From contig JAVIAB010000025.1 of the NCBI GenBank assembly GCA_032433765.1, positions 39,005,348-39,069,347 of the forward strand: a DNA stretch of 64,000 nucleotides, written 5' to 3'. The notes below the pieces were generated by a model. It did no database searches, was not told where the DNA came from, and saw only the letters and a program-made list of their open reading frames with translations. The stretch is from Megaustenia siamemsis (taxonomy: Eukaryota; Mollusca; Gastropoda; Stylommatophora; Ariophantidae). Made by a program: the position numbers and the translations under genes. Of the stretch, positions 21,401 to 31,508 are shown piece after piece (position 1 is the stretch's first letter; each line of letters opens with the position of its first letter).

Positions 21401-22270
21401 TAACTAAAGTCATTCATAGAATCAAGTACATACATGTAACTAAAGTCATTGACAGAATCAATTACAAAAATGTAACTAAAGTCATTCATAGAATCAAGTA
21501 CATACATGTAACTAAAGTCATTCATAGAATCAAGTACATACATGTAACTAAAGTCATTGACAGAATCAATTACATACATGTAACTAAAGTCATTCACAGA
21601 ATCAATTACATACATGTAACTAAAGTCATTGACAGAATCAATTACAAACATGTAACTAAAGTCATTTACAGAATCAATTACATACATGTAATTAAAGTCA
21701 TTCACAGAATCAAGTACATACATGTAACTAAAGTCATTGACAGAATCAATTACATACATGTAACTAAAGTCATTCACAGAATCAAGTACATACATGTAAC
21801 TAAAGTCATTGACAGAATCAAGTACATACATGTAACTAAAGTCATTCATAGAATCAAGTACATACATGTAACTAAAGTCATTGACAGAATCAATTACATA
21901 CATATAACTAAAGTCATTCACAGAATCAAGTACAAACATGTAACTAAAGCCATTGACAGAATCAAGTACATACGTGTAACTAAAGTCATTCACAGAATCA
22001 AGTACATACATGTAACTAAAGTTATTCACAGAATCAATTACAAACATGTAACTAAAGCCATTCATAGAATCAAGTACATACGTGTAACTAAAGTCATTCA
22101 TAGAATCAAGTACATACATGTAACTAAAGTCATTCACAGAATCAATTACATACATGTAACTAAAGTTATTCACAGAATCAAGCACATACATGTAACTAAA
22201 GTCATTCATAGAATCAAGTACATACATGTAACTAAAGTCATTCACAGAATCAAGTACACACATGTAACTA
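18456..22270. repeat. 36-bp minisatellite (~106 copies) with higher-order structure
   Basis: Units of 36 bp: cores taactaaagtcattcacaga and atcaagtacatacatg. Frames on both strands stay open for hundreds of codons (minus: 12-residue unit MYVLDSVNDFSY) because 36 is a multiple of 3. A block at 19183-19419 recurs 1,656 bp later (46 units), and sub-blocks recur at offsets of 612 (17 units) and 1,044 bp (29 units). A one-base deletion near 19208 breaks the frame. Not a protein gene on present evidence. Confidence 0.94.
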
Positions 22271-22375
22271 TGTCATTCACATCACACAAGAGAACTCACT
22301 AGAAAGTTTGTCCATGAACATGTCATAGCTTTTTTTAAAATTATGATTGATTTATTCTGGTTTTATTCTAATCCA

Positions 22376-22604
22376 GCCTTAATCTTTCATAGATACACAA
22401 TTCAATCCTTAATCTTTCATAGATACACAATCCAATCCTTAATCTTTCATAGATACACAATCCAATCCTTAATCTTTCATAGATACACAATCCAATCCTT
22501 AATCTTTCATAGATACACAATCCAATCCTTAATCTTTCATAGATACACAATCCAATCCTTAATCTTTCATAGATACACGATCCAGTCCTTTATCTTTCAT
22601 AAAC
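22376..22604. repeat. 30-bp minisatellite (~7.6 copies)
   Basis: Units of 30 bp with ccttaatctttcatagatac followed by acaatccaat. Nearly perfect. Confidence 0.93.
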
Positions 22605-22734
22605 TGATTGACTGATTCCCCTGGAATTATGTGACTTCAACTCAAGGGCCATAACTGATGAGGAAGACTTCAGTGTTGGACTTTGAGCTTATCCTATTTG
22701 CTGTCCTGTAACACAACCTTTTATAAGAATAATT

Positions 22735-23455
22735 TATACCAATGTCTGTATTATCGCTAGAACAATAAGACAGATAACGACCACCGAAATGAAATGTGTC
22801 AGAAGAATGACAGGAAACAGCTTAAGGGACAGAGTAAGAAACACTGACCTGAGGAATAAACTCGAAATTGAACCAGCCATCGAATACAAAATGAAACAAC
22901 AGATAAATTGGTTCGGCCACATCTTCTTCTTCTTTTCTCTTTTCACTGATACATAAAAGATGTCGTGGTTTATATCATTTGTCGTTCTTGTGCTGCTCGA
23001 ATTGTCTGAATTAGTGATTTTCCTTTGTTGTTACACGTCTCTGTCACTGCATCTATCCATCTTCTTCTGGATCTCCCTCTTGGTCTTTTTCCATGCATTC
23101 TCGAGAAGAACGCCCTTGATGGTGATTGGTGAGGATTCATTCTGACCAGGTGGCCAAACCATTTAAGTTGTCAGAATGAATCCTCACCAATCACCATCAA
23201 GGGCGTTCTTCTCGAGCATGCATGGAAAAAGACCAAGAGGAAGGCCACATAACAAGACAAAAAGATTAACAATGACTCAAATAGCCATTAAAAAACGCTA
23301 CGAAAACGCCAGATTAAGAGGAAGACCGAGAAAGAGATGGATAAAGGGAATACTAGAGTCACTAGGATGGATAACACCAGAAGAGGCCAACAGAAGAGCA
23401 AATAATCGCATATTGTATCTCCCCCCGACGCCAACGACAATGGAGGAAGGATAGA
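22735..23455 (+). mobile_element. LINE-E 3' fragment, interrupted by another LINE
   Basis: The left part (22735-22922) reads RQITTTEMKCVRRMTGNSLR, then EIEPAIEYKMKQQINWFGH. The right part (23243-23455) reads ARLRGRPRKRWIKGILESLG, then WITPEEANRRANNRILYLPP. Together they match the C-terminus of the LINE at 24.5-26.6 kb (VRRMTGNSLRDKI, KWFGHMMKQ, WIDGILEALGNITAAEANRR). A 320-bp insertion with an 8-bp TSD separates the parts. Confidence 0.83.
22923..23242 (-). mobile_element. Nested LINE 3' end with a 71-bp inverted duplication
   Basis: The minus strand from 23168 down to 22923 reads KWFGHLVRMNPHQSPSRAFF, then MHGKRPRGRSRRRWIDAVTE and a stop, a 3' UTR and a (GAA)n tail. The segment 23170-23240 is an inverted copy of 23076-23146 (71 bp, one mismatch seen, 23-bp spacer). 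ggccacat flanks the insertion at 22915-22922 and 23243-23250. A 5' inversion or fold-back during target-primed reverse transcription would explain this. Confidence 0.82.
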
Positions 23456-23744
23456 AGAAGAAGAAGTCTACCAATGAGAGAGCCATGTGTGTTATACAAA
23501 CTGTACATCTTTGAGAATTCGCTTTGAAGTCTGAATTAAAATCTATACACATGGTTAGTTTTCCTCTTTTTGCAGGAAGGAAGGAAGATTGAAATGGTAG
23601 AGATTATCAAAGGAAGGCACAGAGAAGAACATTAACGAAGAAAGAGATCGATTGATAAGAGAAAGAGATAGAATAAGACTTTATGTAACAGAAGTGCTGA
23701 AGAGAGGAGCTGAGGGAAGGAAGGAAACAGCAAGAAAGAAATAG

Positions 23745-24206
23745 CATAAAACCTATGAAATATTGAGTGAAACAGAGACAAATAAAGAAACAATATAAAG
23801 CTATGAAATATTGAGTGAAACAGAGGCAAATAAAGAAACAATATAAAGCTATGAAATATTGAGTGAAACAGAGACAAATAAAGAAACAATATAAAGCTAT
23901 GAAATATTGAGTGAAACAGAGACAAATAAAGAAACAATATAAAGCTATGAAATATTGAGTGAAACAGAGACAAATAAAGAAACAATATAAAGCTATGAAA
24001 TATTGAGTGAAACAGAGACAAATAAAGAAACAATATAAAGCTATGAAATATTGAGTGAAACAGAGACAAATAAGAAACAATATAAAGCTATCAAATAGTG
24101 GATGAAACAGAGACAAATAAAGAAACAATATAAAGCTATGAAATATTGAGTGAAACAGAGACAAATAAAGAAACAATATAAAGCTATCAAATATTGAGTG
24201 AAAACA
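23745..24206. repeat. 48-bp minisatellite (~9.6 copies)
   Basis: Units of 48 bp: aaagaaacaatataaagcta, then tgaaatattgagtgaaacag. All frames on minus stay open (16-residue unit) because 48 is divisible by 3. The 145- and 215-codon minus frames here are artefacts of that. Confidence 0.93.
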
Positions 24207-24552
24207 AAACAAGCACAGAAGAACGAGGTATACTCGAATAAAACACAATCTCAACTCCAGTCAGCCCAATGGAAGGTGACTGCAGCTCTTCACATCTACA
24301 TAGTGTTACTCCCTCCCTCAAGTAATGTCCTCAAATTATATTGATTTATGGCTTACCACATTATGATGTCAACAAGCAAAGACTAGCAACAGATGTTGCA
24401 AAGCAAACTAAATGATTGGACAATACAGCTCCGATATTGCAGAACAAACAAGCAACATCTAATACAAAAAGGGCAAAGCGTTTAATGCAGTGTTTGTCAC
24501 AACACTCGTCTATCAAACACATGCTAAATAAATGCATATGATACCTTAGATA
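24207..24552. other. Spacer, nothing recognised
   Basis: AT-rich non-repetitive sequence between the 48-bp array and the LINE. No ORF, RNA gene or dispersed element was recognised. Confidence 0.5.
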
Positions 24553-26610
24553 ATGAAAAAAAGCACTGAATGCATATTGAAAGATTTAAACATTAAAGAG
24601 TGGAAACAATTTAAGGAAACAGTAACCAACATCTCTAAAACAGTTTGTGGAACGAAGCTAAGAGCAAAAGAAGGGAAAAAGAGCACCCCGTGGTGGAACG
24701 AAACAATCAGTGAAGCAATTAAAGAAAAGAAGAAACTGTTTAAAAATTGAAGGGAGAACAAGAACCAAGAAAAATATGAAAAATATGCCTTAGTTGGAAA
24801 AGAGTTAAAATGTTGATCAAAGAAGCTAAGCAAAAGAATTGGACAGAATTCGGACAAAACATGAGCAGGGACTTCAAGACCGCCACAAGAGATTTCTACA
24901 AAGCAGTAAAAGCCACAAGAGCGAGAAAAGAAAACCATGATCCTACTGAGCTGATAAATGACAAAGATGGACAGCCAATATCAAATAACCAATGTATGCA
25001 ACAGAGATGGAAAGAATATTTTGAAGACTTGTTAAACATACCAACTACCAATAAGACAACAAAAACCACGCTAGAACTCACAAATACTGAACCCAACATC
25101 ATGAAAGAGGAAAAGAAGAAGTAACCAAATATGCACCAAGAAATAAAGCACCGGGGACAGATAACATACCAATAGAAATAATAGCAGCAGCAGGAGAAAC
25201 AGGAATGCAATTGCTGCACAGAATATTTAATGCAGCATGGCACCAAAAACAAGCCCCAGAAGACTGGCAACAGGCAATCATCGTACCAATATGGAAAAAG
25301 AAAGGTAGCAAAAGAGTTTGCAATCAATATAGAGGTATATCTCTCTCCTAAGCCATGTTGGAAAGCTATATGCCAAAATCTGGGGAAAAAGGCTGAGACA
25401 AATAATAGAACTACAGTTAAACGATTCTCAAATGGGGTTCCGAAAAAACAGAGGATGTACCTACGCACTATTCACACTAAAACAGCTTGCAGAAAAAAAC
25501 GACAGAACACAATCAAAACTTATACATAGCCTTCATTGACCAGGAAAAAGCATTCGACAGAGTAAACAGAGAACAACTGTGGGAGATACTAACAACATAC
25601 GGAGTAAGCCAACATCTAACCAACCTAATTAAACGTCTCTACATCAACAGCAGCTGCAGGGTCAGAACAGCAGCAGGCTAGACAGACCACTTCGAAGTTA
25701 GATCAGGTGTAAGACAAGGGTGCGTACTATCCCCCCTACTGTTTATTACATACATGGACCATATATGCCAGCTAGCCAACCCATCAGAGACAGAGGAGAT
25801 CAACGAGCTTGTATTTGCAGACGATCAGGCACTAATACATGAAACAATAGAAGACCTACAAGAATACTTAAACAAACTCAACAGCTCAGGCACAAAATAC
25901 AACATGAAAATCAACATCAACAAAACAGAAGTCATGAATGTCGGCAAAAATAAACAGAGCATCAACATAACTATAGAAAGCAGGAAACTAAAACAAGTAG
26001 AGGAATTCAAATACCTAGGAAGTTTAGTGACAAACGATAATTCTCAAACAGCAGAGATAGACTCAAGATGCAACAAAGCTTGTCAAATCATTGAACATTT
26101 ATCACCACTATTGTCCAACAAGGAAATAATTCTGGAGGCAAAACGAGCACTCTACAATACAATCTTCATCCGCACGTTGTGCTACCAATGCCAGACCTGG
26201 ACCCTAGATGCAAGAACAATAAGAAAATAACCTCTACTGAGAAGAAATGTGTTAGACGAATGACAGGAAACAGTCTGAGAGATAAGATCGGAAATGAAGA
26301 ACTGAGAAAAAGCTAGGAATAGCCCCCGCCACAGAATATTTAAAGAAACAAGAGATAAATGGTTTGGTCACATGATGAAGCAGAAAAATCAAAACACAGC
26401 ACAACGAGCCTTCAATAAACATTGTGAGAACACCATACCCAAGGGCCAACCACGAAAATGATGAATTGATGGAATATTAGAAGCACTAGGGAACATAACA
26501 GCAGCAGAGGCCAACAGAAGAGTAAAAGACCATAAATTATATCTCCCCTCGACGCTGAAAGGCAAATGAGGAAGGAAAGGAGAAGAAATGATGGGTATAA
26601 AATGTGATAA
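24553..26610 (+). mobile_element. LINE-E, decayed, from the pre-RT region to the C-terminus
   Basis: Pieces in shifting frames: a pre-RT linker (EWKQFKETVTNISKTVCGTK, TPWWNETISEAIKEKKKLF; 24553-24750); WKEYFEDLLNI (24810-25124); RT motifs APGTDNIPIEIIAAAGETG, WKKKGSKRVCNQYRGISLS, YIAFIDQEKAFDRVNREQLW, VRQGCVLSPLLFITYMD and LVFADDQAL (25130-25860); then EFKYLGSLVTNDN, CYQCQTWTL, VRRMTGNSLRD, KWFGHMMKQ and WIDGILEALGNITAAEANRR to 26570. The catalytic box is FADD. Several frameshifts and stops (for example the stop after RVRTAAG near 25681) make it inactive. From 25909 on, the element is part of the triplicated 6.4-kb unit. Confidence 0.87.
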
Positions 26611-26825
26611 ACACTCCCTGGCAATCACTCAAACACCTCATTTTCCCTTGACCTTGAAAGGAACAGAAAAAAAAACTATTTATATGCAACATATAACTTA
26701 TCTACTGTTTGTGAATTTCACAATAAAATTGGTACACAAAATATCAATATACAACTAATTAAATTAATTTAATGAGAATATTAATTTACAGAATTCTAAG
26801 TAAAATGAAATCATATATCTATCTA

Positions 26826-27130
26826 TCTATTGACCTTTCGAGCCGTAGCCGGCCCATAGGGCGTAGACCAAGATACGGCTTCTCTTATCTGAATTTTTGT
26901 TCTAGCAGTTTTCAATTCTTTTAAAGATATTTTAGAATCCTATTTTTGTTGTTGTTTTAGGGCTGAAAAAACGATCACTACTATCTACTGCTAATTTACA
27001 CATTCTGTATCAGGTCTACGTTTCATTAACAACATCGTTTTTACAATAGCGGCTTGTTAAACCTCTGATCAACGGTTCTATACCAAGCCGGAGAAAAATA
27101 ATTCCTTCATTTTGGATACAACCGGAAGCC
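26826..27130 (-). mobile_element. LINE-F 3' end relic (copy A)
   Basis: The motif gacctttcgagccgtagccg, then gcccatagggcgtagaccaa and gttctagcagttttcaattc. On minus this is the 3' UTR of a LINE ending in GATA-type repeats. The same text is inverted at 29640-29800 and present near 60.0 kb. Copies B and C have it at about 33.28 and 39.68 kb. Confidence 0.55.
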
Positions 27131-27213
27131 TAATTATGTAGAGAAGATGGGCATTTATGAAATCATATAACTGAGATGTTAATGATCAGAAGAGGCAAAA
27201 TTAGGAATGAGTA

Positions 27214-27385
27214 TTTTCAAAATGACTGAATTTTTCAGTGTCTGAAAATAATTTATCTTCAAAATGACTGAATTTTTCAGTGTCTGAAAATAATTTATCT
27301 TCAAAATGACTGAATTTCTCAGTGTCTAAAAAATAATTTATCTTCAAAATTACTGAATTTCTGTCTAAAAAAATAATATATCTTC
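27214..27385. repeat. 42-bp repeat, 4 copies (copy A)
   Basis: Four 42-bp units with ttcaaaatgactgaattttt and cagtgtctgaaaataattta, decaying at the right. The equivalents are at about 33.66 and 40.07 kb. Confidence 0.88.
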
Positions 27386-27599
27386 AATATATTACATAAT
27401 TTACCAAAATGTTTAAAAAAAACAACTAACTTACATTACTTTAGTAATATGAATACTACAAGGTGAAACAAAGAAAGAGGTCAGAAGCAGGATAGCAAAA
27501 GCAACAGCAAATTAAAAAAAAAACCCGGACTAAATATGGAAATCAAAAACACTAAACAAGAAAAATAAACTTAGAATATTCAGCCCAAATATATTATCA

Positions 27600-28075
27600 A
27601 CCCTTACCTAAGCATGTGCAAGCTGGAAAACACAAAAGAGATTGAGAAAAAAACTTAAATGCTTTTATAGACAAATGCCTAAGAGGAATACTCTGTGTAC
27701 AATGGGATGAATTCAAGAGTAATATAGAGATAAGAAATATGGCCTTAAAACCAAAAATCTAATGTCCAATTAGGTAGAGAAGATAGACATATGTTGAGAA
27801 GAGACAACCAGAAAATTTCAAAACAGTCTCTTCTATGGAAACATCAGGATATAGAAAAAGAGGAAGACCTAGAGAGCCCCAAAATAGAACACTTATAAGA
27901 GAAGCAAAGTTGGCAGGCATAGACTGATTAGATACGATCAAACATCTCACCAAGAACAGAGATGGATAGAGAAAAACAGAATGAGCCCTATGTGATGTGG
28001 CACTGGAAAGATCAAGACATGCATCATGATGAAGACTGCAAGTATCGTGCTTTCTTCTAAAAAAGAAAGGTGCCA
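27600..28075 (+). mobile_element. LINE-F C-terminal fragment (copy A)
   Basis: The plus strand reads ACQAGKH-like decayed text, then NAFIDKCLRGILCVQWDEF, GYRKRGRPREPQNRTLIREA, KLAGID (stop) and HLTKNRDGWREK. It has stops and frameshifts. It is homologous to 301-434 and 60.1-60.3 kb. Copies B and C carry it at about 34.04-34.52 and 40.44-40.93 kb. Confidence 0.7.
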
Positions 28076-28169
28076 TGTTATGTTTGTCTCATAAGGTTTT
28101 TATCAATAATTGCATACAAATGGGAGCTGCTATAGGCTAGGGAACCACTGTATTAAGTACGAAGAGGTC

Positions 28170-28272
28170 AGCTTAGATCTTGATTGATGGCTTCCAGGTT
28201 CATCCCACTTTAAATGGGTACTGGATTTTTTTCTGAGAAAGAAAAGTGACACTAGCGTAATTTTGACCACTT
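28170..28272 (+). mobile_element. SINE-A fragment (copy A)
   Basis: ggttcatcccactttaaatg, then ggtactggatttttttctga and aaagtgacactagcgtaatt, the SINE-A body. It ends at tttgaccac, where a (TTC)n tail and the 38-bp array start. So a LINE-A 3' end appears to have landed inside this SINE, as at 12.6 kb. Confidence 0.65.
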
Positions 28273-28290
28273 CTTCTTCTACTACTTTTC

Positions 28291-29230
28291 AGCTCCCTGT
28301 GGAGCATAGGTCTTCAACAAACACTTTCAGCTCCCTGTGGAGCATAGGTCTTCAACAAACACTTTCAGCTCCCTGTGGAGCGTAGGTCTTCAACAAACAC
28401 TTTCAGTTCCCTGTGGAGCATAGGTCTTCAACAAACACTTTCAGCTCCCTGTGGAGCGTAGGTCTTCAACAAACACTTTCAGTTCCCTGTGGAGCGTAGG
28501 TCTTCAACAAACACTTTCAGTTCCCTGTGGAGCATAGGTCTTCAACAAACACTTTCAGCTCCCTGTGGAGCATAGGTCTTCAACAAACACTTTCAGCTCC
28601 CTGTGGAGCATAGGTCTTCAACAAACACTTTCAGCTCCCTGTGGAGCATAGGTCTTCAACAAACACTTTCAGCTCCCTGTGGAGCATAGGTCTTCAACAA
28701 ACACTTTCAGCTCCCTGTGGAGCGTAGGTCTTCAACAAACACTTTCAGTTCCCTGTAGAGCATAGGTTTTCAACAAACACTTTCAGCTCCCTGTGGAGCG
28801 TAGGTCTTCAACAAACACTTTCAGTTCCCTGTAGAGCATAGGTCTTCAACAAACACTTTCAGCTCCCTGTGGAGCATAGGTCTTCAACAAACACTTTCAG
28901 CTCCCTGTGGAGCATAGGTCTTCAACAAACACTTTCAGCTCCCTGTGGAGCATAGGTCTTCAACAAACACTTTCAGCTCCCTGTGGAGCATAGGTCTTCA
29001 ACAAACACTTTCAGCTCCCTGTGGAGCATAGGTCTTCAACAAACACTTTCAGCTCCCTGTGGAGCATAGGTCTTCAACAAACACTTTCAGCTCCTTGTGG
29101 AGCGTAGGTCTTCAACAAACACTTTCAGCTCCCTGTGGAGCATATGTCTTCAACAAACACTTTCAGCTCCCTGTGGAGCGTAGGTCTTCAACAAACACTT
29201 TCAGCTCCCTGTGGAGCATAGGTCTTCAAC
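28291..29230 (-). repeat. 38-bp minisatellite made of LINE-A terminal codons (copy A, ~24.7 units)
   Basis: Homogeneous 38-bp units, core ctgtggagcataggtcttca. Read on the minus strand, a unit encodes LKVFVEDLCSTGS followed by TGA, the last residues of LINE-A (compare KKVFLEDLCSTG at 480 bp). It is preceded on the left by ttcttcttctactac, the complement of the LINE's GAA-rich tail. Variants alternate between agcataggt, agcgtaggt and gtagagcat. Confidence 0.93.
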
Positions 29231-29629
29231 ATAGGTCTTGAGGTGTCAATAGTACAAGGTACATAAGATATCTTGATACACTTTTTATAACCAACCAGCA
29301 GACAATAATTTTAAAAAAATCATCATCATCATCATCACCACCAAATACCATGCCTGTTGCACAGCTGTTAACTTTCATCACAAAGTGGTGTTTAAGTTCT
29401 AATCAGAGCAAATTTTGCATCATTTATGGTGAAGATCATTTGAGACTACTCCAATCATCATCATTGAGTGCTGTCTCTGCATCGAAGGTTGGCTACCATG
29501 GACCACCATTCCGCTCTGTCTCTTTGATGGTGCAGATTGTCATAGGCTGGCATGGTACTATGTGTATCGCCAAAGTGGAGGCATGACTTCATTTATAGGA
29601 ACATCATTTTTTTGCTGGGAGCAATCTTA
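29231..29629. other. Dispersed element containing the 53-bp minisatellite progenitor (copy A)
   Basis: At 29459-29505 the text matches the unit of the 53-bp array at 11.2-12.4 kb, but here it occurs once. Downstream ctctttgatggtgcagattg and ggctggcatggtactatg belong to the same dispersed element. There is no coding evidence. The equivalents in B and C are near 35.87 and 42.31 kb. Confidence 0.5.
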
Positions 29630-29800
29630 CTGATCAATGAGATAGAGCTGCTTGCACAGAACAGAGACAAATGGCGAGATTTGATAAAATATCTTTAAAA
29701 GAAAACTGCTAGAACAAAAATTCAGATAGGAGAAGGTGTATCTTGGTCTATGCCCTATGGGCCGGCTACGGCTCGAAAGGTCAATAGAATAGAATAGAAT
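29630..29800 (+). mobile_element. LINE-F terminal fragment, plus strand (copy A)
   Basis: The plus strand reads IELLAQNRDKWRDLIKYL then stop, followed by the LINE 3' UTR (atgccctatgggccggctac, ggctcgaaaggtcaatagaa) and a tagaatagaa tail. It is inverted relative to 26826-27130. Confidence 0.7.
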
Positions 29801-30156
29801 TTTACTGACATAAAGTCAAATTGGATTCAGTGCCAGAGCAAAGAGATCGTGTCACTGGCGATGACCATTACAGCGACCCATAAGCGTTCACCATGAGCAG
29901 TGCACCTTTTAAAAAAAAAACTCCACATATTAAATAGAACAATATGTACGATGAACACATTGTTAGTTGCTGCAACAGGTGCTGAGCACATATGGGAATG
30001 TCCCCACCAACAGTGACATTAATCCATTCTAAAGTCTAACGTCTCAGGCAGATGGAGTCAAATCAGCTGTTACTTATGTTCCTGAACAATTTACAACCTG
30101 GGTGCTGTTTGACATTTTGACCCTCCTCAGCATACCTTAAACCAAAGAATGAGAAA

Positions 30157-30910
30157 AAAAGATGAAATGTCATTTGACACAATCTATTTTTCGGTTTTTG
30201 TTTGCATACACCAGCTTTATATATCTCTAGCAAAGTCTAGAATTTTTTGTGAATATCATTTTCCAATATATTTTTCACATCTGGAACCATATGCTCAGGT
30301 GCCCCGTGCCATACAGGCAGATATTCTTCAACCTCAGAGACTAATTAAAAAAAAAATATTTTTGTGTACATTTTTCCTGTCAATTTTGCCCCAGGCAGCA
30401 GCCATTTAGCCTACTCTTGCTCGGGTGCCCCTTGCCATACAGGCAGATATTCTTCAACCTCAGAGACTAATTAAAAAAAGATATTTTTGTGTAGATTTTT
30501 CCTGTCAATTTTGCCCCAGGCAGCAGCCATTTAGCCTACTCTTGCTCGGGTGCCCCTTGCCATACAGGCAGATATTCTTCAACCTCAGAGACTAATTTAA
30601 AAAAAATATTTTTGTGTAGATTTTTCCTGTCAATTTTGCCCCAGGCATCAGCCATTTAGCCTACTCTTTTTGATTTTAAACTGCCAAGAGTTCTTTTACA
30701 TGCACAGAGTGCTTCCTGTTTTTGCCACTACCTGAGAGAGTTAAACATGGATATCACTACTCAGAGATCAGGGGAGGGTAGAGCCATGAAGAAACCACGG
30801 ATTCTGGCTTTGAACCCAAGACCAAGAAAAATATATTGGAAAATGATATTCACAAAAAATTCTAGACAAAAACCGAAAAATAGATTGTGTCAAATGACAT
30901 TTCATCTTTT
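30157..30910. repeat. Long inverted repeat enclosing 125-bp triplets (copy A)
   Basis: The left arm (30157-30276) and right arm (30826-30910) are reverse complements: gatgaaatgtcatttgacac pairs with gtgtcaaatgacatttcatc. The left arm has about 35 extra bases (gcatacaccagctttatata...) in its middle. Between the arms are three ~125-bp direct repeats (30298-30668: catacaggcagatattcttc, ttgccccaggcagcagccat) and a tRNA-SINE body in minus orientation (30665-30825). The structure is repeated in B and C. Confidence 0.75.
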
Positions 30911-30920
30911 TTGGGGGGGG

Positions 30921-31245
30921 GGCCTCGGTAGCCGAGTTGAGAAAACCACCCGACTGGACTACCGACGTTCGGACAACCTGTGTTCGATTCCCGCTGGGAG
31001 CAGTGTGAATTGTACTCGTTGTTGGGGGGAAAAAAAAACCACGGTCGACCCAGCCGTTGGCAGAAATGGGTACCAGAGTATTACCTTGGGAAGGTGAGGA
31101 ATGTTGTCTCGCATCTGAGTTTCGATGCTTGATGGGACACTATACAGAAATCTCCGAACATTTCTGGATAGGCGGCCGAGCACATATGGGAGGAAACTCG
31201 CGTGCTAAGACGCCGGTTCAAGTCTCGTACATTTCCTTTACCTTA
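30921..31245 (+). mobile_element. SINE-B (copy A)
   Basis: Full SINE-B: ggcctcggtagccgagttga, cctgtgttcgattcccgctg (B box), ggtcgacccagccgttggca, ggttcaagtctcgtac. It immediately follows the right arm of the inverted repeat and lies about 90 bp from the WD40 exon. Confidence 0.85.
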
Positions 31246-31331
31246 CCCAAGACCTTTCTGTCAGAGGTCAACATCTTGCCTCTAGATCACCCAGGCAGTA
31301 TGTCACAATTTAACAGTTTGATTTCACTCAC

Positions 31332-31438
31332 CGAAGTGCTGATGATGATATTCTTGTATGGGTGCCAGGAGATGTCACGTACACATGATTCGTGACCAGC
31401 CAGCTTGCGAACAATCTTGCCAGTTAACAGACCATGAA
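31332..31438 (-). CDS. DCAF11/WDR23-like WD40 exon (copy A)
   Basis: A 107-bp exon on the minus strand with a strong acceptor (cttatctttcag) and a perfect donor (TTCG then GTGAGT). After two split-codon bases it encodes 35 residues: HGLLTGKIVRKL, AGHESCVRDISWHP, YKNIIISTS. The GH...CVRD.SWHP...I.S.S pattern is a WD40 blade, and the wording closely matches the last blade of DCAF11 (WDR23), where the next residues are WDG. DCAF11 is a substrate receptor of the CUL4-DDB1 ubiquitin ligase. The exon enters in phase 1 and exits in phase 0. No neighbouring DCAF11 exon was recognised in the window, so whether it is expressed is unknown. Confidence 0.75.
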
Positions 31439-31508
31439 CTGAAAGATAAGAGCCTCTTATATAGCTCATTTATCAAAGCATAACTTTGGAACTTCACTTC
31501 CAAAGGAA

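Noticed and set aside
19420..22302. Long ORFs of 551, 395 and 357 codons on both strands
   Set aside because: Products of a 36-bp repeat (multiple of 3). Both strands are open at the same positions, and variation between units does not look protein-conserving.
23607..24254. 215- and 145-codon minus ORFs rich in Phe/Leu/Ile
   Set aside because: 48-bp array, again a multiple of 3; membrane-like composition only reflects AT-rich repeats.
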